This document shows, in pieces, positions 1 through 10,918 of a stretch of 64,000 nt of DNA (its first letter is position 1; the number at the start of each line of letters is the position of its first letter). Position numbers and translations under genes: made by a program. Source of the DNA: Lepiota brunneoincarnata. Taxonomy: Eukaryota > Basidiomycota > Agaricomycetes > Agaricales > Agaricaceae. The notes beneath the pieces are model-generated. The model did no database searches. It was not told the DNA's origin and saw nothing but the letters and a program-made list of their open reading frames with translations. Location of the stretch: contig JAEBUN010000027.1 of assembly GCA_023014365.1 (NCBI GenBank), positions 1-64,000 of the forward strand. Direction: 5' to 3'.

Positions 1-982
1 CGAGAGAAATGAGTAGCTTCATTCCGAATGGGATAAGTCCGCACCTAGTACTTGATATCATCAACCTTATCCTTCAAATCCCGAGGCTCGAGCTCGTGTG
101 ATTCTCGTGGGCTGGGTGAAGATTGGGCAGTCTCGGTAGCCTCGGATTCCAGGTTGGAAGAGTGGGAGGTACCATCATCTTTCCAGAATTGCTCGATGCA
201 TACACGCCGTTCGACACTATCCTTCAGAATGCTCGATATACCCGGTACATCACTAGAAACATTCTTCTCATCATCCTCGAGTAGTTTGCGCCACTTGGCT
301 GAGCCCCAGGCCCCCATATGTTTGTCGTGGTTGGTCACAGCGGGAAGAGTGGAAGGGGTTTCAGCAACTTGGCTAGCGAGGTCTTTCTCCGCAACCATGA
401 TCTCTTCGGGGGTGCAGAATGTGAGGTAACAAGGCGTGGTGGGTGTTTCGGATGGAAGTGACTTGATCTTCGCAAGGGTGGGTGGAGAGGAGTGGAAGAG
501 AAGGAGTGTGCGAAGGTGGCTTGCGATTGAAGGTCGGATACCAAGCAGCATACGGAGTTGGTGCCAATGATTTTTTCGCACACTGTGAGGAGATCCGAAG
601 GATTGGCGGCAGGTGAGGGAGATGGAAAGTGCACATCCAGAAAAGAGGTCCAGAAAGGTATTATAGGCCACGACAAGGTGCGGGGGAACCCCGGGAGCAC
701 GAGATATACCCTTGATCTCCTGTCTCTCTTCCCGTGAGAACACCTTCAAGAGATGAGATGCTTTGCGAGAAAGCGCAAGAGGCGAGGGTAGGGCGTGATT
801 GCTAGATTTCCATCATATAAGGAAATAAATTTTTCAATCTTCTTCTTGTAGTCCTGACATATCAGGACGTGGCGTTCCGCAGGAGGCAATGACAAGTCAA
901 TCTGATAGACTGGTGGTGGATCCATGAGTTTGTGGCGTCGTCGCTTGGTGCTCTTCTGGGCTGTTCTGGAGGTAGGCGTCAA
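1..982 (-). pseudogene. NAAA/acid-ceramidase-like amidase, broken copy
   Basis: This is a relic of the intact amidase gene at 10919-12311. The N-terminal part (PVYQIDLSLPPAERHVLICQ) starts at 982 and then hits a frameshift near 748. The next piece carries the nucleophile region VAYNTFLDLFSGC. Directly after that Cys the sequence jumps to the third-exon homologue (SISLTCRQSFGSPHSVRK). The rest of exon 1, exon 2 and both introns are therefore deleted. The C-terminal part remains open down to a stop at 45-47, earlier than in the intact copy; homology continues to the window edge. With the frameshift and the loss of the segment after the catalytic Cys it cannot make a normal enzyme. It lies divergent to a broken F-box gene, mirroring the arrangement of the intact pair, so both were duplicated together. 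Confidence 0.8.
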
Positions 983-1246
983 GGATGTTGAGCGTGGAAC
1001 GTGAAGGCCTGTGTGCCATTGACATACCTAAGAATTACGAGAGCAATCGTTTTTATGCATGGGAGTACTCCAGTCTACTTGATCAAGTCTGTATTTCGTG
1101 TTTGTCACTGTGGGCGATAAACAGAGAGAAATAAACAGAATCGTCACGGGCGGAAGGTGAGACTCTGTCCCTCCACTTCCAGACGTCGTAAGGCTCTTGA
1201 AGACTTGTCATGGACGTGACTAGCGGATTCCCTCCCGACGGCACCG

Positions 1247-2333
1247 ATGAGCGGTTATGAATGTACAGCTTCGAGCTTAACCATAGCGCAGCCCTTCAAA
1301 GATTTCCGGCTCTTCTCCGAGTTCCCCCCAGAGATTCAAAGACTCATTTTCGAGGAAGCATTCGAGGAAAGCAGCCGGAAAGCGATCCAACTCGCTCTCG
1401 TATCGCGCGAGGTTAGATCCTGGTATACTGTTCTCTCGTTGCCACACTGCAGTTGTTCCTAATAACCAACTAAAGGATCGAACGCCTCATGTACCAACGC
1501 ATAGTCCTCAACTATCATTATCCAAACAGCAGCCCTGCGCGGTTCGACTTGTTCTCCGACACATTCTATCACGGGACAAAGCCCAAGAGTTTCTATGCAA
1601 CGTTGTCCAGCAGATCTCCATCGATAACCTGCTCTTACACAATCTTGCCGAGAAATTTATACCTCTATGCTCCAATGCCACTCGTCTCACACTTTGGGAG
1701 GACCCTATTCCAAACAGTCAAAAGATCGTAGGACTCATTCTCTCCCCAAATGCATTCCCAAGGTTACAGCGGCTCTCCATCATCCCCGACTCCCTACCTC
1801 CAAGCCATCGAACATATCACCACCCCATTTACAAACATCTCACACACCCCGATATCATCTGCCGTGATCATTTCCCCTGGGATGGCCTTCGTTCTCTCGA
1901 AAACCTCACTCACCTCAGCCTAAACTTCACCTGGGACTACTTCAACGCAAAACCACTTCGATCTGTCATACAAATCGCTTTTCCTAACTTTCCCTCAAAC
2001 TTACAATGCATCGTCATTCTGGTCTCGGTTTGTATCCTTTATAGTCTCGCATATCGTCCAAGTCGATGTGACGACGAATCACGGCAATTTTTTGACGATG
2101 TCATACAAGGAAAACACTATCCAGGGGAGGTACTTGGAGTCTTGAATGGTGTGACTAACAACGTCAAGCGACTCTTAGCGGAGGGCTTTGTGCGCTACAT
2201 TGTCCCTGTCAACATTGACTTTTCCGCCTGTAAAGACTTTTGGATGGAGGCAGACGAGATGATCGAGAAACGAAAGAGGGATCAGGCTTCTCGTAGCAAT
2301 GAGGAGAACCGAATCCCATCGTGTGGTTCGTGA
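1247..2333 (+). pseudogene. F-box protein, frameshifted copy
   Basis: Homologous along its length to the intact F-box gene at 12958-14057. The F-box-like start (FPPEIQRLIFEEAFE, then AIQLALVSREVRSW) and the intron with a GTATACT donor are conserved. Exon 2 runs from MYQRIVLNYH to SFYAT. There a missing base (tatgcaacg against tatgccaacg in the intact copy, near 1597) shifts the frame. The tail (LLAEGFVRYIVPV, DFWMEADEMIEKRKRDQAS) is readable only in another frame near 2142-2333. The intact copy has an extra segment before DFWMEAD that is missing here. Confidence 0.8.
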
Positions 2334-3357
2334 GGGCAGGACAAAACATACTGCTTTGGGATAACGGCCTCAAGCATTATGACCCTTCAATTTCTCCATT
2401 TATTCGGCTACATACGCACATCCTCCATCTCTGGATACTAAGAAAGCCACATACGGGCGATGCCAACGATTAAGAAAACGCTAAATTATATATATTATGC
2501 CTGAATCCTCGTTGTAGAAATTGGCGCAGGGATCGGCGCGGGCCGTGCATTTGGCAAGCTTGAGCGCAACCCCAAACTTCTGAGCCCGCATACAAGAACA
2601 CACGAAACGTTTTGAGGGAGGAGGAATCACGCCAGGGTGTTGGACAACTTGATGAAGGAGCCTGCTGGCACGAATTGTCTGGACTACTGTCCCATTGCGA
2701 GGCTAGCAGGCGTGCGGGCGGGCACCCTCACAAGAGGAATCATATCCGTGTGGCGCGCTTATTGGTGACACCGTTGATTACTTTTATATGGTTTGCGTCT
2801 GCATATATTCGCTACTTAGATTTTACGCTTTGTTCGCATCTGCCTGCCCCCCCGCAAAGGTCCTGTCTCCTATAATGGCAAGGTTCACAGAAACCTCCTA
2901 GACATGCCTGGCTGCATCGCAGGATCATGTCTTGAAGCAAACTGTGTGCAAATCGAGGGCAGTTGGGTAATGACTAGTGGCTTGTAGACGTTCAAAATTT
3001 CCTTCACTGGGCGTCAATATCGGGATTGAAAATCCGGTGATCCCGCGATACCACGCTATCACGCGATGACAGAGAACTTGGAACCTGGAGATTGATAATG
3101 TGTTCGTTGTGAGAACTTTTCCTTCCCTAAAAGTGTAAAATCAGTTGCTTCCATTCAACAAGGCCGCCACGAGGCCCTCTTGTCCCAAACTCTCAGGTGA
3201 GTATATCCATCGCTGTTAATTATCCCAGCTGCAGATCATGATGATCTCTTTGTCATTCGATTATCTGCAATCTAGCTATCTACATTCAAAGCTCCTCCAA
3301 CAAAGGTCAGGTGTATATCTGTCCATAACAAAATACTTACTCACAGCATCGATAGCG
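2334..3357. other. intergenic, no gene seen
   Basis: No reading frame here has family features. The first ~250 bases still align with the 3' flank of the intact F-box gene (14058-14330), which marks the right end of the duplicated block. The remainder is unique and should contain the 5' leader and promoter of the membrane-protein gene starting at 3358. An open frame extends upstream to 3238, but the family-typical start is the ATG at 3358. Confidence 0.5.
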
Positions 3358-6300
3358 ATGTCGGACTTTGGCGGGACACTGACCGGTGGAATACAGGATC
3401 TTTCTGCTCTTCTGCCTCTAATCGGGACTGAACAATGTGAAAAGCACGTCGGTTCAGCCCTTGAGGGAGGATTCCTCTACGCTGCTGCCGCGCCTCTCTC
3501 CCTATTCGGTAGTCCGGGTATCGTCAAGACTGGGATATCTGTCCTCATCGCAAGCATCTCTATCCCATCTATCAAACTTTCCCGCTCGCCCAAATTATCC
3601 CTCGCATTTTCGGGATTTCGGTGTTGCGGAGCCAGAGTCCTTGAAGACGCTGGCTTCGAGCCCATGGGGGCGGTTGCTCCTATGGTCGCGATGGATAAGA
3701 AACGCTATACCGCGGAGAGCCGGCTCATACAGATGCTGAACGAAAAACACATCGATGATCCCGAGAAGCTTACGATCGAATGGAGATCTTTTTGGTGGAA
3801 CATCCAACTTGTCCTGTGTGCCATCATTGCCGGTGTCCTGAGCTATGCACCCTATTTCCATCTTGTTTTGGGTGCGGGGGGGTCGGCGTGGGCTTTCCCG
3901 CTCGTGCGCACGCTAGGCAGCTGTCTGGCTTCGGTTTGCTGCCAGTTCCTTATGCAATCTCGGGCCATTTCGATAATGAAGAATCGGATCATCTTCATGA
4001 CGTTGCATCGACGACTTCTGCGAGATCTCCAAGAGAAAGGGATAGACAGGCCCGAGCAGCGCCTTCAGAGTCAGCGTTATTTTCGGTGGGATGGGGATTT
4101 CATTGCTGAGGAATGCCTCTGGAGCCTCGAGAGCTATCTGACAAAGTCGCTCCAATACCCCCGACCCCCGACCCCGACCCAGGTACCCTCTTCTCCAAAT
4201 GTGCCGGAAAAGGACACTCAGGATTCCTCACCCCATTCCCCGGCCCAATCACATCCCCCCCCAGTACGGCCACCCGATGATTCGCACTCTCCACGTTCTC
4301 CTGCTCAATCATATATCTCCATTCCAATACCACCGCTCGATGATCCCGTCTCTCCGGTGCAAACTTCTCTCTCAAACCAGGACTCTGATAACCCATTCAC
4401 GGCGATCGATCATGAGGATCTTTTGGGGCAGTTGCGGGACCAGCGCGAAAGGCACTTTCGCAACCCGGTCAAAGGCTGGATCTTCGTCACTTCCTCATGG
4501 ATAGTCCTTTTACTTGCAATTCCTGCAACCATAGCTGGATACATTGGATCATTTACACTCGCATCCAACAGCACGTCCAACGATCCTGCAATCTGGCTGG
4601 GGGTAGAAGTTGCACTCTCGGTAGTGCGGATTTTAATATGGGCGTGGAATCCTGGGTGTGACGAGAAGACCGATTTCACCGTACATCTGGAATTGACTGA
4701 GCATGAACCCTTGGTCACGACGGAGAAGGCTGTGGACCTACTTGACGATACCCTCCCTTTAGTTCCGGAACAGCGATTCCTCGAGTTCATCACTCGCTAT
4801 ACGGGCCCACTGGAACAATTCAAGGGTTATCCAAATATCGTGCTATATTTTACTTTATCTGGTGCGCAAGGATGGAAGCGCTTGTTTATGACCGTACTCG
4901 ATGCAAACAAGCGTATGGCATTTGTGGTGTACCGAGACCCGGAGAGGATTGTGTACACCAGTTGCTCCATCGACCCTGACGTGGACAAGGTGGAAATGCA
5001 AGCTACGTTACTTTCAGAAATTGGCAACAAACATCCCTGGAAGATAAATTATCCCGTTCTTCTGAGTGAGCTAACGGATCACTACGACTCGCTGTTGCGT
5101 GCCTTGAACCGTGTTGGTCTCGAGGCACACCGACCCGTAGATCGACGAACACAGGGCCTCACCAAAATACTCGTGTCGCGGCTTCGCCAGCTGACTTTCC
5201 CTTCCACGATACCCCCTTCTCCCGCTCTTTATCCGTCTGGACCTCGACTATCTGCCCCGCTGCTCATGCGGTGGAGTTTTGAAGCCAAATCCCTGGGCCA
5301 GGTGGCCAACCAACACGGTTCCCTCATGCCGAGGCCACTCGCGGAGCCTGATAACCAGTATCTACAACGGGGTTATGAGCACTACCTCAAAACAAGGCTC
5401 ATGAAAACTTGGGGTGACTGGTTTGTAGAGGGCATGGAGGTGATGCGCAGTGATGCCTTGATTGACTGCCATTTCGTAAATGAAGAACCGATGACAAATG
5501 AACGAGGGAAACAGTTAGAGCTGGATCAATTGGAAGCTTGGGTGGCAGTGGAGTGGCAGAAACATGAGCTGGCTCTCTTGAAGATGTCAGTGGGATTGGA
5601 GGAGGTGCTTTATTCACGGATGGAAGAACATATTGAGGCAGTTGTCGAGTTGGAGGGGCAAGAATGGATGGGGGACTGGTTTTCCCTTGAGTGGTCTGCT
5701 GGGCAGAAGAAGCGATTGGAGGGTGAATGGGCACAAGCAAAAAGGAGGATGGAGATAGCAGCCAGGCGAGCCGTGGAGGGAAATATGGAGAATGCTCAAG
5801 AGTGGTGGCGGGAGCACCAGGAATTAGTCAACAAGGCATGGAAGACAGTGATTGCAGGTGGTGTTGTTCCCGATCCGCAGGACAAACTCCCAGTGGTCTT
5901 CCCTTCGTCTTCTGACCACGGTCTTCTGAAAAACATACAGAGGAGGCTAGCACGTTGGAGCTCCCCTCTGCGTGACATACGGACAGCGATGCAGGATACA
6001 GTGAAGCGGATTAAGGATGTGAACATGAGCCAATTGGATCAGGCGTACTCAGAGCATTCTCTTCCGAGAGCCCAGGCAGTTTACTCAAGGTTCGCAGACT
6101 TTCATCTCCTCAAGGGTGAGCCCGGGCGGCTTGCTGCAAAACTCAGCATTGCGACAGCCTATTATTTCGGACTTTGTGACCCTGATGTTGTGGATGCGGT
6201 CATCCAGAACCAGTTCGCTCGCACCGTGATCGGCATAGAAAAAGGCCACCCCATCAACGAAAATAGCCATCTGCTCTACCTCGGTGATGAATCTCACGAT

Positions 6301-6732
6301 GAAATTGTTCTCCCTTTTATTCAACGCAATCGTGAGCATTGGTGGACACAACAAACCGCCAATTCGTCAACTTTCTATTTTCTTCCAACTGGTGTGTCCA
6401 CCAAAGGAGCAGCGGTATACGAAAAACACGCGATCGCACATCTCATGATATTCCTCAGAACCCCAGCACGCCTACGGCTCAGATTGTTACACCACCGGAT
6501 TGGATCTACGGCTCTGTCAATTATAGAAGGAGGCATTGGACTTGGCCAGATCCAGAGTAACAAAATCCCCTCCGATGAACCCCGACTATGCAGCTACGTG
6601 CTTGAACCAGTCTTGAAGGCGGGGGAACATGAGTTGAAGTTGATTTTGATTGAGGGTTATCATGTGCTACAAAACATTTTGATCGAGTTTATCGATGATC
6701 TTTCCTCGCCAACACCACTGCTCCCTCCATAG
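3358..6732 (+). CDS. large multi-pass membrane protein, function unknown
   Basis: A continuous frame of 1,124 codons from ATG 3358 (MSDFGGTLTGGIQ); an upstream ATG at 3238 would add 40 residues. Hydrophobic segments are visible at about residues 38-70, 149-172, 177-200, 373-401 and 411-430. A Pro/Ser-rich cytosolic-type loop lies between them at about 266-340. The C-terminal 690 residues are soluble. They include a region rich in Trp, Glu and Lys that looks helical (about 680-880). I recognise this only as a family of large predicted membrane proteins found in Agaricomycetes and know no function. A close, intact paralogue lies inverted at 60853-64000, and a fragment sits at 7564-7830. No intron is needed to keep the frame open. 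The reading frame is certain; the start codon is less so. Confidence 0.85.
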   Translation: MSDFGGTLTGGIQDLSALLPLIGTEQCEKHVGSALEGGFLYAAAAPLSLFGSPGIVKTGISVLIASISIPSIKLSRSPKLSLAFSGFRCCGARVLEDAGFEPMGAVAPMVAMDKKRYTAESRLIQMLNEKHIDDPEKLTIEWRSFWWNIQLVLCAIIAGVLSYAPYFHLVLGAGGSAWAFPLVRTLGSCLASVCCQFLMQSRAISIMKNRIIFMTLHRRLLRDLQEKGIDRPEQRLQSQRYFRWDGDFIAEECLWSLESYLTKSLQYPRPPTPTQVPSSPNVPEKDTQDSSPHSPAQSHPPPVRPPDDSHSPRSPAQSYISIPIPPLDDPVSPVQTSLSNQDSDNPFTAIDHEDLLGQLRDQRERHFRNPVKGWIFVTSSWIVLLLAIPATIAGYIGSFTLASNSTSNDPAIWLGVEVALSVVRILIWAWNPGCDEKTDFTVHLELTEHEPLVTTEKAVDLLDDTLPLVPEQRFLEFITRYTGPLEQFKGYPNIVLYFTLSGAQGWKRLFMTVLDANKRMAFVVYRDPERIVYTSCSIDPDVDKVEMQATLLSEIGNKHPWKINYPVLLSELTDHYDSLLRALNRVGLEAHRPVDRRTQGLTKILVSRLRQLTFPSTIPPSPALYPSGPRLSAPLLMRWSFEAKSLGQVANQHGSLMPRPLAEPDNQYLQRGYEHYLKTRLMKTWGDWFVEGMEVMRSDALIDCHFVNEEPMTNERGKQLELDQLEAWVAVEWQKHELALLKMSVGLEEVLYSRMEEHIEAVVELEGQEWMGDWFSLEWSAGQKKRLEGEWAQAKRRMEIAARRAVEGNMENAQEWWREHQELVNKAWKTVIAGGVVPDPQDKLPVVFPSSSDHGLLKNIQRRLARWSSPLRDIRTAMQDTVKRIKDVNMSQLDQAYSEHSLPRAQAVYSRFADFHLLKGEPGRLAAKLSIATAYYFGLCDPDVVDAVIQNQFARTVIGIEKGHPINENSHLLYLGDESHDEIVLPFIQRNREHWWTQQTANSSTFYFLPTGVSTKGAAVYEKHAIAHLMIFLRTPARLRLRLLHHRIGSTALSIIEGGIGLGQIQSNKIPSDEPRLCSYVLEPVLKAGEHELKLILIEGYHVLQNILIEFIDDLSSPTPLLPP

Positions 6733-7205
6733 AGATGATGTATTGTATTTCAGATAACCATGACATGACCTCGAGTTCTCCGCCTATCACACGGGAAAAA
6801 TATACAAAAACGACCAACAATACAGTAAGCCTCAGTGTTCCCTGTGGACATTTGAAAAATCTTCTTGTGATCATACATATCCTGACTACGGTTTAGCACT
6901 CTCCTCCGGTCACTGCCACCAGTACACCAGCAATGCTCAGAACAGATGGGTCCTCACCCTGCTTCTCAATGCCAAAGACGGCGTGCAGTACCCAAGACGT
7001 TGGCTATAACCCTCAATCTCCACTACAACAATCTGCCATGCGACAGCTACCCCCGCCCTATTATTGTTTTTTTTGAATGCAGGTTATCACCTCCCAATAC
7101 ACACGCATGCTAAGTTCATTCCCATCCCTATTTCGAAAATGTATAGAACCCACGTCTATCAGATGGGGAACATATACTGCCAACGTCACAGCTGGGTAGG
7201 CATAG
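6733..7205. other. intergenic, 3' flank of membrane gene
   Basis: No coding features seen. The stretch separates the membrane-protein gene from a GMC-oxidoreductase relic in the same orientation. The paralogous locus at the right end of the window shows the same order, membrane gene then GMC relic. Confidence 0.4.
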
Positions 7206-7460
7206 ATGCGCCTGTTTCTTGCATTATCATTGCTAGGGGCTGGCTCAAGTCTCGCCACAATCTTTCAGGATGTTTCACAAATACCTTCCAGAGCCTATGA
7301 TTTCATAATCGCAGGAGGCACGGTTCTTGCTTTTATGATTGTCCCCCCACTGATCATGTCGCAGATGGAACCGCAGGCCTCGTTGCTAACAGATAAACTG
7401 AAGACGCCCGAATTCACGTTCCTGTTCTCGAGGCTCGACCATTGTGGGACCTTTCTCTCT
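7206..7460 (+). pseudogene. GMC oxidoreductase (aryl-alcohol-oxidase-like), N-terminal relic
   Basis: The first 37 residues read as a signal peptide (MRLFLALSLLGAGSSLA) followed by YDFIIAGG, the start of the FAD-binding Rossmann motif of the GMC family. An intron-like stretch follows whose donor is GC instead of GT, then the continuation of the fold (GTAGLVANR) in another frame, immediately followed by a stop. The rest of the ~600-residue enzyme is missing. This is an N-terminal fragment of a secreted flavoenzyme gene, not functional. Confidence 0.7.
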
Positions 7461-7563
7461 CGATAATGCATCCTAACAGCTGATCTTATACATCTCAGGC
7501 ATCAGGAAATTATTAACCCAGAGGCTCCTCGACTTGCTTCCCGACTCGCATAGGCAGGGGCAC

Positions 7564-7830
7564 CCTCATGCGAACCTGGGGTGACTGGCTTGTAAGAGGC
7601 ATGGAGGTGATGCGCACTGACGCGGACGCCTGATTGACTGCCATTGCGTAAACGATGAATGAACGAGGCAGACGTTTAGAGCTTGATCACCTGGAGGCTT
7701 GGGTGACCGTGGAGTTGCAGAAACATGAGCTGGCTCTCTTGAAGATGTCAGTAGGACTGGAGGAGGTGCACGGATGGAGATAACAGCAAAGCGGGCCGTG
7801 GAGGGAAATATTGCGCAATGCACCTATTCG
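7564..7830 (+). pseudogene. fragment of the large membrane-protein gene
   Basis: Clearly homologous to about 5396-5800 inside the membrane-protein gene: the equivalents of TWGDWFVEGMEVMR, of KHELALLKMSVGLEEV, and of the later ARRAVEG segment. The middle is deleted and several frame breaks are present. It lies about 0.8 kb downstream of the parent gene in the same orientation, so it looks like a partial local duplication that has decayed. Confidence 0.75.
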
Positions 7831-9489
7831 TGAGCTCCTTCGTCCCTTGTTTCGTCTTAAATTGTAATGTCCTTCTTGATTCATCCTCGCTAGTAGCACA
7901 CGCGTAGGATCGATGGTGCTACAGGGCTTGTTGATTGACACGGAAATGGTGCATCGTCTCTCCTTACGTTTCCGAATCTCCGAGAAGCTGCTCTGAGATT
8001 CTGGCAAGAACCCGATGCTGAATGACCGGTCAAACCCGCGAATCTGCTCGTGGGCTATTTCTATTAGTATCAAGCGTTGAGCTGATGCTGTTCGTAGGCT
8101 ATGGGTACTGCCCTGGATGCACATCTCAGATACTTGACGCCTGCTCTCCCTCCTTACCTCCTCAGATGCCTTCGAGCGACTTGGTAGATCTCAGTTATCT
8201 CGAACCTATTGGCGACATAACGACAGAATTGTCGGAACAGTAGCCCTCTACGCCTCTACGGCTGAAGATTGGACAATAGTGCCCACATCTTCATTCTCAC
8301 GGTCAGACCCTCCAGAGATCGTCCACCTCCTTTTTCAACAAACAGAAACTAGGGGAAACGTGGGTGCTGGAGAAGGGCGAGGTCGATAGAGGCGGAAACA
8401 CGGAGATACTTGGGGTATCTGGTTCTAGCAAGAAACGGCAGGCCCCACTCTCTCTCCTTTGGGGAAGCATCCCTACCAGCTGAGTCATGCCTGATCATAC
8501 CCGGTGTATATAGACTGTTTTTCACAACGTCGACGAGATGGGCAAGTGCCTGAAACACAAAAAGGTGCGATGCCTTTCGTCGTTCAAATATCGATCTCTT
8601 TGCTAACTTGCCTCCGTCCAAAGCCACAGCTTCATCTTGTTCAGCGGATTCTAAGCTCAGAACAACAGCCCAATGGTGCGAAGGAGAGTGCTGATGTTGC
8701 AGGAGGACGAGGTCGCGCGATTAGTGGTAGGTTAGAAAAGCGTGAAGGAAGAACTGAGAAAGGTTAGTCTCCCGTAGTCAAACTCGAGATGACTTTCCCT
8801 TTTGGTGATCTAGTACGGCCGTTGAAGTCAATATTCTCTGCACTGGGAAGGGAGTGCCGGAACCCAAAATGAACTACGAAAAGGCGCCATTTAGCAAATC
8901 ATGCAGTGTTCATTTGGCCACGGTCTCGAAGACATATTTATTATTTGTTGAGGAAGGCATCGTCCCGGCCAGAGTCGGCCATCTACTTGTCCGATAGCAT
9001 GTCTAATTGTGATACTTCTGATCTTCGCACGGGCGCCATGAACCACGACAACAGCAAGGAGGGCCCGACACGTAATGCGATTGAATACCGAATAGTGGCG
9101 ACCCACGTGGATCGTGGACATGGCTATTGCTGTGCGGAAGTGAAGTCTCCTGTCAAATTGACTCAGCTAGCGAAGGCGATTTGGGGCTGGGACAGTTCCC
9201 AGCATCGAACCCGAGGCAGAGTGAGATGCTTGAAGCTGCTTGCTATCAATAAACGATGTAACTATAGTCAAGAGCTAACAGGACGTAAACCTTTGTCCTC
9301 ACTTGTTCATCATTGTATGCTCTTACATAACACCTGATAAAGAGGGAGCGCAAAAGCGTTTAGACATGCGGATACTATTCTCTCATACGATACTGGTAGG
9401 TTTAGGACAATCATTCTCGCTCATGCTCACACATAAAATTTCTTTCAAACCAGGCATCCATGAAATTCTGACATATCAAGTAAATTATA
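7831..9489. other. gene-poor stretch, nothing recognised
   Basis: Several short open frames exist on both strands, but none shows a domain, a signal peptide or paired splice sites I can support. A piece ending in a short frame at 8165-8243 may be the tail of a decayed LRR/F-box gene; this is a guess. Confidence 0.35.
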
Positions 9490-10024
9490 CTACAAGTTAT
9501 TAGAAGCTGAACAGATGAAAGAGCTGGCACGATCATCAAAGGCCAACGTGGGGTGACGTCCACTTGACAACGTGATAGAATCCCCGGCAGTCGAAGATTT
9601 ACAGTCAAACTCACTAATAATCAAATGTCATTGATGATCTTTAATGAGAGTACCAGGTAAATGGTGGCTTACTCAAACAGGGTGCAGGTATATCCGTCAG
9701 GAACTTCAACGCTTGATACGTCATTGTTCAACCAACCGATATCTCCCTGTAAGTTGGTGCAAACTTTGGGGGCGAGCCCCCAATTCTGACAGCTTCCAGC
9801 AATAGATTTATCCTTGCAGAGCCGGAAGGTAGTACTAGGACGGGGGGGTGGGCAGAGTTGCTGTCGAGGCAAAAAGAACAAAAAATTGATTTCAGTCAAA
9901 GAGGTTAACAAGGACCAGCAAGTGGACGGACTCTTTCTTGAATGTTGTTGGATACTGGTCCGGCGAGTGCAACGCCAGAAATGACTAGGGCAGTGACAAT
10001 GAGGGAGTACATCTTGTTGAACAT
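9490..10024 (-). CDS. small secreted Cys-rich protein, crystallin-like pattern
   Basis: Proposed three-exon gene, 126 residues: exon 1 10024-9956, exon 2 9860-9673, exon 3 9613-9490. Exon 1 gives a clear signal peptide (MYSLIVTALVISGVALAGP). The mature part has regularly spaced Cys (FRLCKDKSIAGSC, KVCTNLQ, YTCTLFDEFDCK, SFICSAS). It also has two repeated NDVSS / DDRASS turns, the pattern of beta/gamma-crystallin-like small secreted proteins of basidiomycetes. Exon 2/3 joining (GTAAGC donor, TTAG acceptor) restores the frame exactly. Intron 1 is less certain. The in-frame donor (GTATCC at 9955) gives an unusually long 95-bp intron. The nearer donor would require a one-base loss in the C7 tract of exon 2. 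Likely extracellular; a role in host or microbe interaction is only a guess. Confidence 0.6.
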
Positions 10025-10918
10025 TTCAAGTTATTCAAGCAAGTCACCAGGCAGGAGGCAAGACAAGCGAAGAACGAGAGCTCCAAGTTCGCTTGCTTAT
10101 ATACCACTCCTGACTTACTCGGATTGATCACCAGTGACAAATCCTTTACACAGCTGACTACGTACACAATTAGCACTATCCTATACGCTAGAAGGTGGAT
10201 CTCGAAATGAAATACTTGGGGAACCACGCACAATCTACGCGGCAATACTCATTTGACCACTGCCTAACAAGAAGTCGAAGAACGCATTGCGCCGGCTACT
10301 CCTAGCCATTTAGGTCTCTGATTAGTCTTCGTTAGGCGCATGAACCAGCCACAGGAATAAGGTCGCGAAAGCTAGTAGCTTTGCGAGAACGGGCGACCGA
10401 CAAGGACCCTAGTACTAGTTAGTAGTGGCGTTGAACAAGGACGGGGCCCGGCAGCACTTCGTGTTGGCCTTCAACCGAAATACAAGCTTGCGACTTTGAG
10501 TTTCACACGTTCCATTGACCTGGGCTATTGTTTGGCGGTCAAATAACATCGCTGGAGAAGTCCTACAGCTTTTCGAATGCCTTACATTCCAGCTTCTTCA
10601 TTATGAGCTTTAGGGAACCGCGCCCCACTTATAGTGACGACTCACCATCGATCCCCTGGAAAATAGCCTGCCCAAGGCCACCAGAACAGAGTCAGCGACA
10701 CACAAGACTTAATGCCTCTCTCACAGATCCGAATCCAGACAGAGTGCGTCAACGTATGCGTATATATATATAACGTCTGCCAGGCATAGGAAGATACACG
10801 GAGTACGGCGCCTCTACGGATGCGCGTCCAGTGACGTTGGAATAAACAAGTCCTAACGCCCAAGTATCAGCTTAAATGTATGTAATACGTAAGGTCCGGG
10901 ATCATTGTAAGATCCTCC
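10025..10918. other. intergenic, no gene seen
   Basis: This contains the upstream region of the secreted-protein gene and the 3' flank of the amidase gene. No recognisable coding, RNA or repeat feature. Confidence 0.4.

Noticed and set aside
2520..2575. A reading IGAGIGAGRAFGKLERNPKL resembling an ATP synthase c-subunit loop, also partly near 14240
   Set aside because: Only about 20 residues, no start or second helix, and it breaks in the sister copy; it lies in the duplicated 3' flank of the F-box genes and is most likely coincidence.
8906..9337. A 143-codon open frame as a gene
   Set aside because: Composition is not coding-like; no domain, no signal peptide and no conserved copy.
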